64,000 nucleotides of DNA from CAZLFA01 sp964558665. GTDB lineage: Bacteria > Desulfobacterota > Syntrophia > Syntrophales > PHBD01. The notes under the pieces are model-generated. The model searched no databases. It had not been told where the DNA came from and saw only the letters and a program-made list of their open reading frames with translations. The DNA is taken from assembly GCA_964558665.1 (NCBI GenBank), contig CAZLFA010000007.1, forward strand, positions 1-64,000, read 5' to 3'. Shown here piece by piece: positions 8,846-17,664 of the stretch (positions within the stretch are counted from its first letter, which is position 1; each line of letters starts with the position of its first letter). Both the position numbers and the translations under genes were made by a program.

Positions 8846-9844
8846 TCATGAACGTAATAAGCTTTTATATATTTTCTGCAGCTTTTCCAGGAAGTCTTCC
8901 ACATTCCAGATAGTCATTCCTTCCGAAACCAGTCCTTGATGGATAAATTCGGTTATCATTAATTTTTCGAGATCAGAAGTGGCAATTGGTAGAAACTTCT
9001 TTTCCAGATGAAGTAATTCATAGGCCGTTCTTCCGCCTGCGCAGACGGCAAAATCACATTGCTGCAATAAAGAAATTGTGCTTGTGGGGTTCACCTCAAT
9101 TCCAAAAAGTTGTCTATGATTCTTTATGAGATGATAAACAGATTCATATTCTCCATAACCTGGACCAAGGATAATTTTAAAAAAAGCTTTTGGCCATTGC
9201 TGTGTCAATAAGGCTTTTATAACCTTTAAGGTAATGCCTGTGGGATCCGAACCGCCAAACGTGAGAATAAAATTGATCCGGTTTTTATTCTTAAGCGACG
9301 GATATGCTGCCGAGGTATCGTCGAATATAAAATATTCAGGTCCTAAGAAGTACTTTGTTTGGCTTTCTGTTTCGATTTCTGTTCTCGCCGGTGCCAGGAT
9401 ATTGCTGTTAAGCAGAACGTCTATGCCTGGATTGGTGAATCGGAAATCGTCAATAAACACAATTTTCATTCCGTTACTGCGCAAGGCAGGATAATAGGAA
9501 GTATCCATGTCGGGATAAGGCAGATCAAAAATCAGCCAGTTGGGTTTAAATATGTTTACGGTATTAAGAATGGATTCTCTTTCGTCAAATAAGGATTGGT
9601 GTTGAGGAATAGTGAAGACCTTCTCAAATGAATGAACGGCATGACTTACCCCTTCTTTATAATCACGCATCAGAAAAATAATTTCAGACCTGTATAATTC
9701 TTTGATAATTTTCGACAGGATCAAACATCTGGCCAGGTGTCCAAAGGAAAGACCGGGAATCTTCCCGGCATCAACCCGGAACAGGCAGCGTGACGGAGGT
9801 TGATCGGCAAAGATTTCTCTGATCCATTCTCTTGATGATTTCAT
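8846..9844 (-). CDS. SpsG/PseG-like nucleotide-sugar hydrolase
   Basis: A 332-residue GT-B fold protein of the PseG/SpsG group. It has an FRVDAGKIPGLSFGHLARC region equivalent to the RADAS...GHxxRC start of PseG, IFDLPYPD, VFIDDF, ILTFGGSDPTG and CAGGRTAYELL, the last two being the nucleotide-binding signature. PseG removes UDP from the 2,4-diacetamido precursor of pseudaminic acid, giving the free sugar for the NeuB-type synthase. The ATG at 9844 gives about 20 residues before the conserved start and a 74-bp overlap with the upstream spsF-type gene; the only alternative near the conserved region is a CTG codon, so 9844 is kept. Confidence 0.82.
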   Translation of the reverse strand: MKSSREWIREIFADQPPSRCLFRVDAGKIPGLSFGHLARCLILSKIIKELYRSEIIFLMRDYKEGVSHAVHSFEKVFTIPQHQSLFDERESILNTVNIFKPNWLIFDLPYPDMDTSYYPALRSNGMKIVFIDDFRFTNPGIDVLLNSNILAPARTEIETESQTKYFLGPEYFIFDDTSAAYPSLKNKNRINFILTFGGSDPTGITLKVIKALLTQQWPKAFFKIILGPGYGEYESVYHLIKNHRQLFGIEVNPTSTISLLQQCDFAVCAGGRTAYELLHLEKKFLPIATSDLEKLMITEFIHQGLVSEGMTIWNVEDFLEKLQKIYKSLLRS

Positions 9845-10499
9845 TTATTCCTATATTCCATGGCTCCTGCTCCTTAGGCAGGAATAATGAACCGATATGT
9901 TCCCAATCTTCTCGGGTGTCGATGGTCATTCTTAAGTCAGGTCGAGCGATAAGGCCTTGGGCTTTGGGGAACACGGTTTTAAACCGTTTTTTATGATTCA
10001 AAATGTACAGATTAATATGTTCCCTTTCATCCGGCCGCAAATCAAGGGTATTCATATATCTTAAAATACCGGATGAGAATACATCCACGCCTGATCCCTG
10101 GGGTACATTTGTGCAAAACACATAGTCCGCTTGTTGTTGTTGAGCTATCTGTGCCAGCCACATTATCATTTCCGGACAGGTTAGCGGGTTATCGGCTGTT
10201 ACTCTCACCACCGTATCGGCAGGATGGTAATCGAGGCACGTCAGATAGCGCTTCATGACGTCATTTGCATCTCCCCTGATCACAGTTATGCCTTCCTCAA
10301 TTGCCCACGCTGCTAATATATCGTCCTGAGCCATAGTTGTCGTGGCCAGGATGATCTTGTATTCTTTCATGGGCAAGAGGTTCACCAGGCGTCTGATAAG
10401 GAATAATATGACCGGTATTCCGGAAAGGGGCCACACAGCCTTTCCGGGGAGGCGTTTTGAATTCATTCGACATTGAATAACGACGAGGGTCTTATTCAT
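9771..10499 (-). CDS. SpsF-like cytidylyltransferase (CMP-nonulosonate synthetase type)
   Basis: A 242-residue nucleotidyltransferase of the CMP-NeuAc synthetase/SpsF group, with QCRMNSKRLPGKA at the N-terminus (the R-x-x-S-x-R-L-P-G-K nucleotide-binding motif), IRGDANDVMKRY and RVTADNPL. In pseudaminic, legionaminic and sialic acid pathways such enzymes join the keto-sugar acid to CMP. The start ATG at 10499 overlaps the preceding stop as ATGA. The 3' end overlaps the SpsG-like gene by 74 bp. In many genomes SpsF and SpsG are adjacent or fused, which supports a shared pathway. Confidence 0.85.
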   Translation of the reverse strand: MNKTLVVIQCRMNSKRLPGKAVWPLSGIPVILFLIRRLVNLLPMKEYKIILATTTMAQDDILAAWAIEEGITVIRGDANDVMKRYLTCLDYHPADTVVRVTADNPLTCPEMIMWLAQIAQQQQADYVFCTNVPQGSGVDVFSSGILRYMNTLDLRPDEREHINLYILNHKKRFKTVFPKAQGLIARPDLRMTIDTREDWEHIGSLFLPKEQEPWNIGINEIIKRMDQRNLCRSTSVTLPVPG

Positions 10500-11515
10500 A
10501 AGCAGTAGTCGTCTTTGTGTCTTTTTGTGGAGTCGATCCTGAGGGTCTGGTCTTTTTTAATACTTACGCAGGCACCACATGTGCAACATATGGGCATGGT
10601 ATCACGCATGTATTCCTGATGGATTTTCCGGTAACCGTTCATGATATCGGAAAGCCAAATCTTTTCAATTGTGTCTTCCCCGAAGTTTCCAAGGTGGAGA
10701 GTGTCATTGTAGTCGGCACAGCATATGGTAATGGCGCCATTCCAAAATATGGTTAAACGGTGCATTAAGTAACTGCAGGGGTGAAGCTGATAGTTCGATT
10801 GAAGGTCAGGGAAGGCATCTACGTCCGTCTCATAATTGTAAATCCTGTTAACCACAATAATATCCGCTAATGGAAAATGCTGTTCAAGGTATAACCGCTG
10901 TGTCTCCACGGATAACTGATCTGCAGTCGGTATTGATGACTGGATGCGCACCCAGGGTTTTCTCTTTGACTGTTCTTTTCTCATTTTAAGAAACTGCCGG
11001 ATAGCCGATTCAATGCTTTTATATTGTCTCCTTGTATGCAGCCGTTCGAAGTTCTCTCCGTGATGGTGATCAACAGAAAAGATAATTGCATCCAGTCCGG
11101 ATTGCAGGATCTTTTTAATCATAACCTGATCCAGAATAGTCGCATTTGTCGTTACCTGGACATCAATAATTCCCTTTTCCTTGGCATAATGGATGCAATC
11201 GATGAATCTGGGGTGTAGGAAGGATTCTCCCCGAACCTGTAACTTAGCTGCGCAAAGGCCTTTTTCTGCACCCTCATCAATTATTTTTTGGTAGAGGTCA
11301 AAGGGCATCATGCCCAGAGGCTGTGTGACAAGGCCATTTTGGAAGCAGTTTTTGCATTTCAAGTTACATATACCGGAGAGTTCTATATCCAGATGGAGCG
11401 GAAAACTTGTCAGTATTTTGAACTGCTCAGCCTGGTGCCACAGAGATCGGTATAGTTGCATCTTTTTCTCATCGGACAGTCCAGCGAACAAGGACGGAAG
11501 GTGTATGGTTTTCAC
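10496..11515 (-). CDS. radical SAM/SPASM domain protein
   Basis: A 339-residue protein with the radical SAM motif C50-x3-C54-x2-C57 (ICNLKCKNC) and a C-terminal SPASM region with CC, CC and CxxC clusters near ITICCADY and ICCTCGAC. The reading frame is open to 11620, but GTG at 11515-11513 overlaps the neuB stop as GTGA, the same coupling used elsewhere in this locus, so I take it as the start. The segment before the motif (FPLHLDIE) is nearly repeated in the proteins at 13317-14357 and 14989-16254, marking three related paralogues. Substrate unknown; glycan or sugar modification inferred. Confidence 0.78.
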   Translation of the reverse strand: MKTIHLPSLFAGLSDEKKMQLYRSLWHQAEQFKILTSFPLHLDIELSGICNLKCKNCFQNGLVTQPLGMMPFDLYQKIIDEGAEKGLCAAKLQVRGESFLHPRFIDCIHYAKEKGIIDVQVTTNATILDQVMIKKILQSGLDAIIFSVDHHHGENFERLHTRRQYKSIESAIRQFLKMRKEQSKRKPWVRIQSSIPTADQLSVETQRLYLEQHFPLADIIVVNRIYNYETDVDAFPDLQSNYQLHPCSYLMHRLTIFWNGAITICCADYNDTLHLGNFGEDTIEKIWLSDIMNGYRKIHQEYMRDTMPICCTCGACVSIKKDQTLRIDSTKRHKDDYCL

Positions 11516-12507
11516 GATTCTTTTAACGGAAGTGTGATGAAATCTGTTTGGGAGAAACAATGCTTGTCGAGGGCAGAATAAGCTTCTATATCCTTGGAAA
11601 GTATCCTGCCCGCAACCCACATGAGGTCATCAGGGGTGAGTTCGGAAACCGGACGGGTTAAAAGCAACTCATCCTCTAGAAGGGGATTGCCGGCAGTCAG
11701 CGGTTTTGCAGCATAAATGCCGCGACGGTATTCCTTTGCATACGTGCGGTCAGGTCTGGAACATATGGCCTGGCTTTTACCCCTCATAGTAAGAAACAGC
11801 CGGATGTCGGTGATCAGTTTCTTCAGAGATTCCGGCTCCACTGAATGATGGTGATCTCCATGAACTTTGGTGGTATCGAGTGTGAAATGGGTTTCAATAA
11901 CTTCGGCACCCAGCATGGCTGCAGCCAGGCAGGCGGATGTACCTGGATAATGATCAGAATACCCAACAGGCTTTCCAAAAAGATTTTTTAGCAATGGGAT
12001 GATTGCCAGATTCAGGTCCGATTCAGAAGCAGGATAGAGAGATATACAGTGTAGAATCGTGACGGGTCCACTCTCGATGATTTCCAGAAAATGGAGTGTC
12101 TCGGCAATCTCATCGAGGGTTGCCATTCCCGTGGAAAGGTAGATTGGTTTCCTTGTCGCCGCGATATACCTGAGGAGATAGTGGTTGGTGCAATCCATGG
12201 ATGCAACCTTAAAGGCCGGAACCCCCAGTTTCTCCAATAGTTCCACAGCCCAGGGACTATAGGGTGTGGAAAGGAAATCCACTCCGCAGTCTTTAGCTGT
12301 GTTGAATAGAAATATATGGTCTTTTTCACTCATCTCTACACAACTGATAGCCTGGAAATGAGGGCTTGTCGGAAGGGCGATATCCTGTGCACGAAATGTT
12401 TGGAACTTTACTGCCGATGCACCAGCCTCTGCCGCAGCCTTGATCATTTGCCCTGCTTCATTTACATTCCCTTCATGGTTAAATCCAATCTCTGCAATAA
12501 GATACAT
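11512..12507 (-). CDS. neuB: NeuB/PseI-type nonulosonic acid synthase
   Basis: A 331-residue enzyme of the sialic/pseudaminic/legionaminic synthase family. It has IAEIGFNHEGN at the N-terminus, AVKFQTF, FLSTPYSP, KVASMDC, LSTGMATLDEI, ILHCISLYPA, GYSDHYPG and ETHFTLD in family order over the TIM barrel, followed by a C-terminal SAF/antifreeze-like domain from about residue 265. It condenses a six-carbon amino sugar with phosphoenolpyruvate to make a nine-carbon keto acid. Start ATG at 12507 has an AGAAGGG ribosome binding site. It defines this locus as a nonulosonate pathway. Confidence 0.92.
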   Translation of the reverse strand: MYLIAEIGFNHEGNVNEAGQMIKAAAEAGASAVKFQTFRAQDIALPTSPHFQAISCVEMSEKDHIFLFNTAKDCGVDFLSTPYSPWAVELLEKLGVPAFKVASMDCTNHYLLRYIAATRKPIYLSTGMATLDEIAETLHFLEIIESGPVTILHCISLYPASESDLNLAIIPLLKNLFGKPVGYSDHYPGTSACLAAAMLGAEVIETHFTLDTTKVHGDHHHSVEPESLKKLITDIRLFLTMRGKSQAICSRPDRTYAKEYRRGIYAAKPLTAGNPLLEDELLLTRPVSELTPDDLMWVAGRILSKDIEAYSALDKHCFSQTDFITLPLKES

Positions 12508-12519
12508 CAGATCGCCCTT

Positions 12520-13302
12520 CTAAACTTTCAAGATAATCATCATATACTTTTCCGGCCCCTCGAACCCTTCCCAGCGACTCAGGTTGCTTTTGATTCCCTG
12601 GGCATGATCGTAGTAGGCAGGTCCAAAATCCATATAGGTCAAGAATCCGACAATGTCCGCTCCCAGTTCTCGATATAAAAGTGTATAGTCATGTGAAACG
12701 ATATTGGTCTTTATGTCACGTTTCTCACGCAATTCAGGGGTCGTGTGGTTATCGTCATATTCGATATGGATGATGTATTTGCGGCAGACGCGCATCATCT
12801 CGGAGAGCGCTTGGCGGATTCTGTCGGGATGGATATTCATGAAAACACCCAAAGAAAAACCTATGTCAAATGAGTCCGTCTTGAGAGGCAGATCACAGTT
12901 GTCACTGTTGATCACGTGTATGGAAAAATCATTAAGGTATGTCTGTGCATTGTGCAACTGGGTAATGCTGAAGTCTACACCTCCTACCCGGGTCTCTGGA
13001 AACTCTTCCTTCACGCGTCTGATATTCCATCCGAAGCCGCAGCCCGCCTCGAAGAAGCTCTCGAAATCGAGACCCCTCAGCGTATCGATGAGCATATTTT
13101 GGAAAAAGACCTCCCGCTCAAGGTATCCGGACGACATAATTTCTTCCATATAAACCTGTCCACGATCCTTCCAGTACTCTCTCTGATCCCTGAGTTTTGG
13201 TAGTGTGATTCCCAAGAACTTGTACAAACACCACTTGGCATAGTAATTTGCCTTGAAGAGTTCAATCCCCAGACAGCTTTTCCAGTAACGTTTATGCTGC
13301 AT
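12520..13302 (-). CDS. class I SAM-dependent methyltransferase
   Basis: A 260-residue protein with a Rossmann methyltransferase core: FEAGCGFGWN (motif I, about residues 82-91), VGGVDFS (acidic loop), NCDLPLKTDSFDIGFS and a histidine-rich MNIHPDRI segment. The first 70 residues are basic and aromatic and may dock the protein to a membrane or partner. It lies 12 bp upstream of neuB. It resembles the methylases associated with pseudaminic acid clusters, but the acceptor is not determinable. Confidence 0.75.
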   Translation of the reverse strand: MQHKRYWKSCLGIELFKANYYAKWCLYKFLGITLPKLRDQREYWKDRGQVYMEEIMSSGYLEREVFFQNMLIDTLRGLDFESFFEAGCGFGWNIRRVKEEFPETRVGGVDFSITQLHNAQTYLNDFSIHVINSDNCDLPLKTDSFDIGFSLGVFMNIHPDRIRQALSEMMRVCRKYIIHIEYDDNHTTPELREKRDIKTNIVSHDYTLLYRELGADIVGFLTYMDFGPAYYDHAQGIKSNLSRWEGFEGPEKYMMIILKV

Positions 13303-13316
13303 CGGTCAATTATTAT

Positions 13317-14357
13317 TCAAGACGGATCCTGTGAAATATTCTTATTCTGATAAGTATAATCACTGCGGTTATCACCGTCGATAGAAACTTGCTTTTCGAT
13401 CTTTTTAGCGCCGTGGTGACATTTGCTGCATATGGTGCTTTCCTTCTTTCTACCGCTGAGGTGCATTTGACGCTGGTTTTCCTGCAGGACATCCCAGGCC
13501 TGTTTTACAGAGTACTCGGAGACATTGCCCAGAATTTCCTCCATGCGGAAATCGGATGGACATTTTAGATAATTACCGCGGCTCGTTATACAGATCCTTT
13601 GCCACAACCGGGGGCAGACAAAGGTATCGTCAGGGATGATTGCCGACTCCTTGAAATTCATGTCTGGATTGTAAGCCACCCTGTCGACGATTTTTTTCAT
13701 TAAATCTATGTAATCCTGTGGATCATTCTGGATGGCCGACCAGATCGTTTGTACATTGAGAAGGGTGTTGGCTCCTATCTCATCCCTGATCCTCCGGAGC
13801 GTCTTCAGTTTATTGAGTGATTCATTGTATTTCAGAGGTCTTCTTATCGACTCGTACATAGGACCCAGACCGTCGAAACTCATGGTAATCCAGTCGACAC
13901 CCGCAAGCATCAGTCCACGGGCCAGACCTTCAGTGAGCAGGCCACCGTTTGTGTTGATCCAAACCTCCTTAATGCCTTTTTCTTTTGCATAACGTACCAT
14001 CTCAACAATGTCGGGGTGACAAAGAGGTTCTCCCCGCATACTGAACTTGAGGGTGAAAAGTCCTTCTTTGCCGCATTCGTCAGCAATACTCTTATACATA
14101 TCCAGAGGCATAAAATCATTCTCACCGATCTCCATGTATTGCCGGAAACAATGATCGCATTTGATTTGACACTTACTGCTGACTTCAATATCTACATTCA
14201 GCGGGAAGCGGGGTTTGATTCGCCTGGGAAAATACTTCCACTGCAATCGGTTAAGGATGTAGGAAAAGGGCTTATTCCTGCCCCGGCGGAATTCATTTTT
14301 GATATACTCCCAGTTGCTTTCGCAACTGAACTGTACGAGTGTTTCCGACTTTTTCAC
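13317..14357 (-). CDS. radical SAM/SPASM domain protein
   Basis: A 346-residue protein with the radical SAM motif C63-x3-C67-x2-C70 after an FPLNVDIE strand, SMRGEPLCHP, ITMSFDGLG and a SPASM region near residues 245-325 (VCPRLW, LKCPSD, ICSKCHHG). The GTG start at 14357 overlaps the stop of the formyltransferase gene as GTGA. It is a paralogue of the proteins at 10496-11515 and 14989-16254. Its position beside a formyltransferase and methyltransferases points to sugar modification, but its reaction is not known. Confidence 0.78.
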   Translation of the reverse strand: MKKSETLVQFSCESNWEYIKNEFRRGRNKPFSYILNRLQWKYFPRRIKPRFPLNVDIEVSSKCQIKCDHCFRQYMEIGENDFMPLDMYKSIADECGKEGLFTLKFSMRGEPLCHPDIVEMVRYAKEKGIKEVWINTNGGLLTEGLARGLMLAGVDWITMSFDGLGPMYESIRRPLKYNESLNKLKTLRRIRDEIGANTLLNVQTIWSAIQNDPQDYIDLMKKIVDRVAYNPDMNFKESAIIPDDTFVCPRLWQRICITSRGNYLKCPSDFRMEEILGNVSEYSVKQAWDVLQENQRQMHLSGRKKESTICSKCHHGAKKIEKQVSIDGDNRSDYTYQNKNISQDPS

Positions 14358-14980
14358 GTATCTGTTTCTGTGGACGGTCTGGGGGCGTATGTAGCCAAAC
14401 TGTTATTCTGTGATATGGGGATAAACGAACTGTCGGTTATGCGCCTTAATGATTCCCGCAATAAATCTCCAGTCACGGATTTCTGCCGTTCAATGAGGTT
14501 GTCGTGTGTGTCCTCAGGAAAAACAGGAACTTCGATCTGGTAAATTATAGGACCGGTATCGAAATTATCATCAACATAATGACAGGTAAGTCCTGTCGAT
14601 TTCTCCCGGTTATGAAGGATCCAGTAGGTTGGAGAGGGGCCCCGGTATTTGGGCAGAAGCGAGGGATGTATATTTATACTGCCATAGCGGGGGGCACTGA
14701 ACACCTCCGGAGGAAGCTTTCGCATGAAAGCATGAATGATCAGCACTTCGATCTTCCTCTTCAAGATTTCATCCCTGAGTTCTGGTAATGTAAGCTCATC
14801 TTCAGGTAATGTTCTGTAACCATTTGCCTTGGCATATGTATAAACGGCATTTTCCCAGACATCTTGGCTGCGAGGGTGATGTCGAGTAATGACAAGTTCA
14901 ATGTTGATGTCGGGCAGGCTGTGGAGAAACCTCACAATTTCAAGACCGATGCCCCAATTGGCGAGGATGATTGTTTTCAC
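14354..14980 (-). CDS. formyltransferase (methionyl-tRNA/sugar N-formyltransferase family)
   Basis: A 208-residue one-domain formyltransferase. The catalytic triad of the family is present: N103 and H105 in INIHPSLLPKYRG, and D141 in DNFDTGPI. It lacks the C-terminal OB domain of tRNA formyltransferase, so it most likely formylates an amino sugar using N10-formyl-tetrahydrofolate, like ArnA-N or Qui4N formyltransferases. Start is GTG at 14980, 8 bp after the preceding stop with a weak AAGA site. Together with the PIG-L deacetylase in the same operon it suggests an N-formyl group on the final sugar (inference). Confidence 0.85.
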   Translation of the reverse strand: MKTIILANWGIGLEIVRFLHSLPDINIELVITRHHPRSQDVWENAVYTYAKANGYRTLPEDELTLPELRDEILKRKIEVLIIHAFMRKLPPEVFSAPRYGSINIHPSLLPKYRGPSPTYWILHNREKSTGLTCHYVDDNFDTGPIIYQIEVPVFPEDTHDNLIERQKSVTGDLLRESLRRITDSSFIPISQNNSLATYAPRPSTETDT

Positions 14981-14988
14981 AGTCTTCT

Positions 14989-16254
14989 TTAGTATCTTCT
15001 TTCCAAGATTTCCCTGATGTCGATGGCCGGGTCACTATCCGAGCCGTGGCGGCATCTGGCGCAGGAATCGAGTTCCATTCGTTTTCCCGAGGCATGTGCT
15101 TCCCTTATTTTTTTCATGAGATCACTGTGCCAGAGTTCCCGGATGGAATGTTCGCTGAGATTGCCAAGTATGATATCATCAGCATTCCAGCCGGTACAGC
15201 ATTGCACTTGTCCGTCATAGCCTGTCACAATACGCTCCCAAGGATACTGACAGATGAAATCGGGCTTAATTTGCATGGGACCTCTGAAATTGATGTATGG
15301 GTTACAGACTATAAAATCGGACACCCGGCTCATCGTGTCGTAATATTCCTGCGGATTGTCACGGATGGCAGGCCATATCGTACATAGCCGCACTTGAGGC
15401 AGAAGGCTGCATGCCTTTCCGCGCTCTTCCAGTAAATGCGCCAGGCGGTTATAATTTTCCTCGAATACGGCGGGATGACGAATAGATTCATAAACCTTTC
15501 CGATCCCATCGAATGATACGGAGATATAATTGACCCGATTCTTAATAAGGCAAATGATCATATCGTCGTCAAGATAGAATGCATTAGTTAAAAAAGATAC
15601 ATTACGGACCCTGTGCGTGGCGTAAGCAATCATTTCCTGAATGCGAGGATGCGTAAGTGTTTCTCCTCGCCACGAAAGTCGTATTGAAAAACAATCATTG
15701 GCAGCGCATTCGTCCACGGCCTTCTTGAACAGACTCAAATCCATCTGACCGGTGGACTTCATCTGGTCTCGGTAACACATGGGACAATTCATGTTGCACG
15801 TGCTGGCGGATTCCAGGTCGACGTGCAAGGGGAAGGGCATAACATATTTGTTTATCGGGGCAATATACCAGTTGATACGATTGAAAAAATAATTGATGAA
15901 GTGCCCCTGGCGCAAAATGAACATCCAATGCCGGTAAGGAGTGTCGAAGGGCTTCTGATGGAAGTTGATCTGTAAACCTCCTGCCTGGCTTTCGCTGCCG
16001 ACGGCACTTTGAATGACTTCCCTTTGCAGCATGGCTGCTTTCCCGGGTAGAGTATCTTCAATCATTTCCAGAAATGACATAAGCGGGCCTTCCATGCCGG
16101 AGATATGTCCGTTGGTATTCCTCCGCATGCTCATCCCGTGGTTCAAGACCAATTGAGACAGTTTCTGGAATTCCTGCTCCTGTTCTATCAGATGATCGAT
16201 GGGCAGATCGAATGCTATATCTACTTTACTGTCATTGAAACTGATCTTCAACAT
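14989..16254 (-). CDS. radical SAM/SPASM domain protein with unique N-terminal region
   Basis: A 421-residue protein when started at ATG 16254, which overlaps the GNAT stop as TAATG; the frame is open upstream to 16302 inside the GNAT gene. The radical SAM motif is C153-x3-C157-x2-C160 (TCNMNCPMC) after FPLHVDLE. The SPASM region near the C-terminus carries ICQYPW, VQCCTGW and SCARCRHG. The first 100 or so residues match no domain I recognise. It is the longest of the three paralogous radical SAM proteins here. Function unknown. Confidence 0.77.
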   Translation of the reverse strand: MLKISFNDSKVDIAFDLPIDHLIEQEQEFQKLSQLVLNHGMSMRRNTNGHISGMEGPLMSFLEMIEDTLPGKAAMLQREVIQSAVGSESQAGGLQINFHQKPFDTPYRHWMFILRQGHFINYFFNRINWYIAPINKYVMPFPLHVDLESASTCNMNCPMCYRDQMKSTGQMDLSLFKKAVDECAANDCFSIRLSWRGETLTHPRIQEMIAYATHRVRNVSFLTNAFYLDDDMIICLIKNRVNYISVSFDGIGKVYESIRHPAVFEENYNRLAHLLEERGKACSLLPQVRLCTIWPAIRDNPQEYYDTMSRVSDFIVCNPYINFRGPMQIKPDFICQYPWERIVTGYDGQVQCCTGWNADDIILGNLSEHSIRELWHSDLMKKIREAHASGKRMELDSCARCRHGSDSDPAIDIREILERRY

Positions 16255-16988
16255 TAACTGTTCTTTTTCCTCCATGAATGCAGGATATAGCGGACTTCGC
16301 ATATTGTGAAGCCTGCAGCCTGATAGAGTTGATTGGCGGGTATGTTGCAGTTCGATGTTTCGACAAAAATCCGGTGGTAAGATCCGAAGGCCTTAGTCAC
16401 AGCGGCTAGGAGATCCTTCCCTATGCAGGACCTGCGATAATCCTTTAGGACGCCAACTATATGAAGATAAGCAGTTTGCCTGCCTGATAAATTGACAGTG
16501 ACCAGTCCGGCTTCTTTTCCTTTTATGAATGCTACAGCAAGCTTCTCGGCCCTGCCACAGCAATGGTTTTTGATGGATTCCCTCCAAAGCCGTTGTGCTT
16601 TTTCACGAGGGATATTGGAATCTCTATAGAAACGGCTGTATATCATTTCTGTCGCAAGGGGGATAAAAGGGGCAGGATTCCAGCAATCAACCAGTTGAAT
16701 ATCTGTGATTCCCCGATTGCGCGGCGAATTTTGAAAGAAATAGGTGTATTCCGTGTCGATCAAATCGGCCGGTCCTTTGATAAGCCGGTTGACTACTCCG
16801 GTCATGCATGCCGGTAGCTTGATCGATACCAGTTCAAAATCCGAACATGTATGGAGTAGATATAGAATTCGGTCAGTCAGCCGCTGTTCGTCTATGCCGT
16901 TGCGGATGTCAATGCCGCCGCAACGGATGCCTAGCTGTTCCGTATCCCACTCAAGATTTATCAATTCGGGGGTATTGTTAATGCCCAT
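16254..16988 (-). CDS. GNAT family N-acetyltransferase
   Basis: A 244-residue protein whose C-terminal half is a GNAT domain: LHIVGVLKDYRRSCIGKDLL carries the acetyl-CoA pyrophosphate-binding loop (R-x-x-x-I-G-K) and is followed by NxxANQLYQAAGF. The N-terminal half resembles WecD/dTDP-fucosamine acetyltransferases. In this context it would acetylate the amino group made by the DegT aminotransferase, the step done by PseH or LegH in known pathways. Spacing to WbqC upstream is 4 bp. Confidence 0.8.
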   Translation of the reverse strand: MGINNTPELINLEWDTEQLGIRCGGIDIRNGIDEQRLTDRILYLLHTCSDFELVSIKLPACMTGVVNRLIKGPADLIDTEYTYFFQNSPRNRGITDIQLVDCWNPAPFIPLATEMIYSRFYRDSNIPREKAQRLWRESIKNHCCGRAEKLAVAFIKGKEAGLVTVNLSGRQTAYLHIVGVLKDYRRSCIGKDLLAAVTKAFGSYHRIFVETSNCNIPANQLYQAAGFTICEVRYILHSWRKKNS

Positions 16989-16992
16989 TTAG

Positions 16993-17664
16993 TTATGACA
17001 GCAAGGTGTGAGTGTCCGGCACCATCATAAGTGCATCAAGGACTGAGAGCATTGGTTCGAAGCAGCCGTAGAGCTGTTTGTAAACCGGGTGTGAGTAATT
17101 CTGCCATACAACACGAATCGACGCATGCCTGAAAAGACTTTCATCAAGATAACCCTTAGAACCCAGCCCAGTAATATATGTATCAGCGCCGACAGACTGT
17201 GCAAGATAAAGCAGACGTTCCGTTCCTTTGAGCAGACCTGCGCCGAGCTCGGAAGCAAGGCATAATGGCGTTGTTATATGAAGGGCCTGAGCACACCTGG
17301 TAAGCAGATCCATATTGAGATCGATAAGAAGACTAGGGCATCTTTCAAAAGCTGCTTCTAGGCATGGAAAAATCTGAGTGAAACAGGGGGATTTTGAATA
17401 GGCAGCTTTAACCAGGGGCAAGGGGTGTTTATCACTCTGCTGATCCAGTTCTACCTCGTTGACAAGCTGAAAATAGCGCCCGCTTTTTTTTACCGGCACT
17501 GTCAGCCATTTAACTCCTTGGACAGTTTTGATCTTGTCACGATGTTGCCAGCCGCGTCTTATGAATTGCACATCATCAAGGACGATAAACAAGTCGCTCC
17601 CTTTCCAGCGTTCGAAAAAACCCAGCCAAGGAAGGAAATCTGGTTGGTGAATAGTTACAATCAC
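16993..17664 (-). CDS. WbqC family protein
   Basis: A 223-residue WbqC-like protein. The family signature is clear at the N-terminus: TIHQPDFLPWLGFF, VLDDVQFIRRGWQHRDKI and LTVPVKK. WbqC proteins are common in O-antigen and nonulosonate clusters, but their reaction is unproven; an acyl or amide ligation role has been suggested. The frame opens at 17679, but GTG at 17664 overlaps the upstream methyltransferase stop as GTGA and places the conserved HQPDFLPW motif within ten residues of the start, so it is preferred. Confidence 0.85.
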   Translation of the reverse strand: MIVTIHQPDFLPWLGFFERWKGSDLFIVLDDVQFIRRGWQHRDKIKTVQGVKWLTVPVKKSGRYFQLVNEVELDQQSDKHPLPLVKAAYSKSPCFTQIFPCLEAAFERCPSLLIDLNMDLLTRCAQALHITTPLCLASELGAGLLKGTERLLYLAQSVGADTYITGLGSKGYLDESLFRHASIRVVWQNYSHPVYKQLYGCFEPMLSVLDALMMVPDTHTLLS

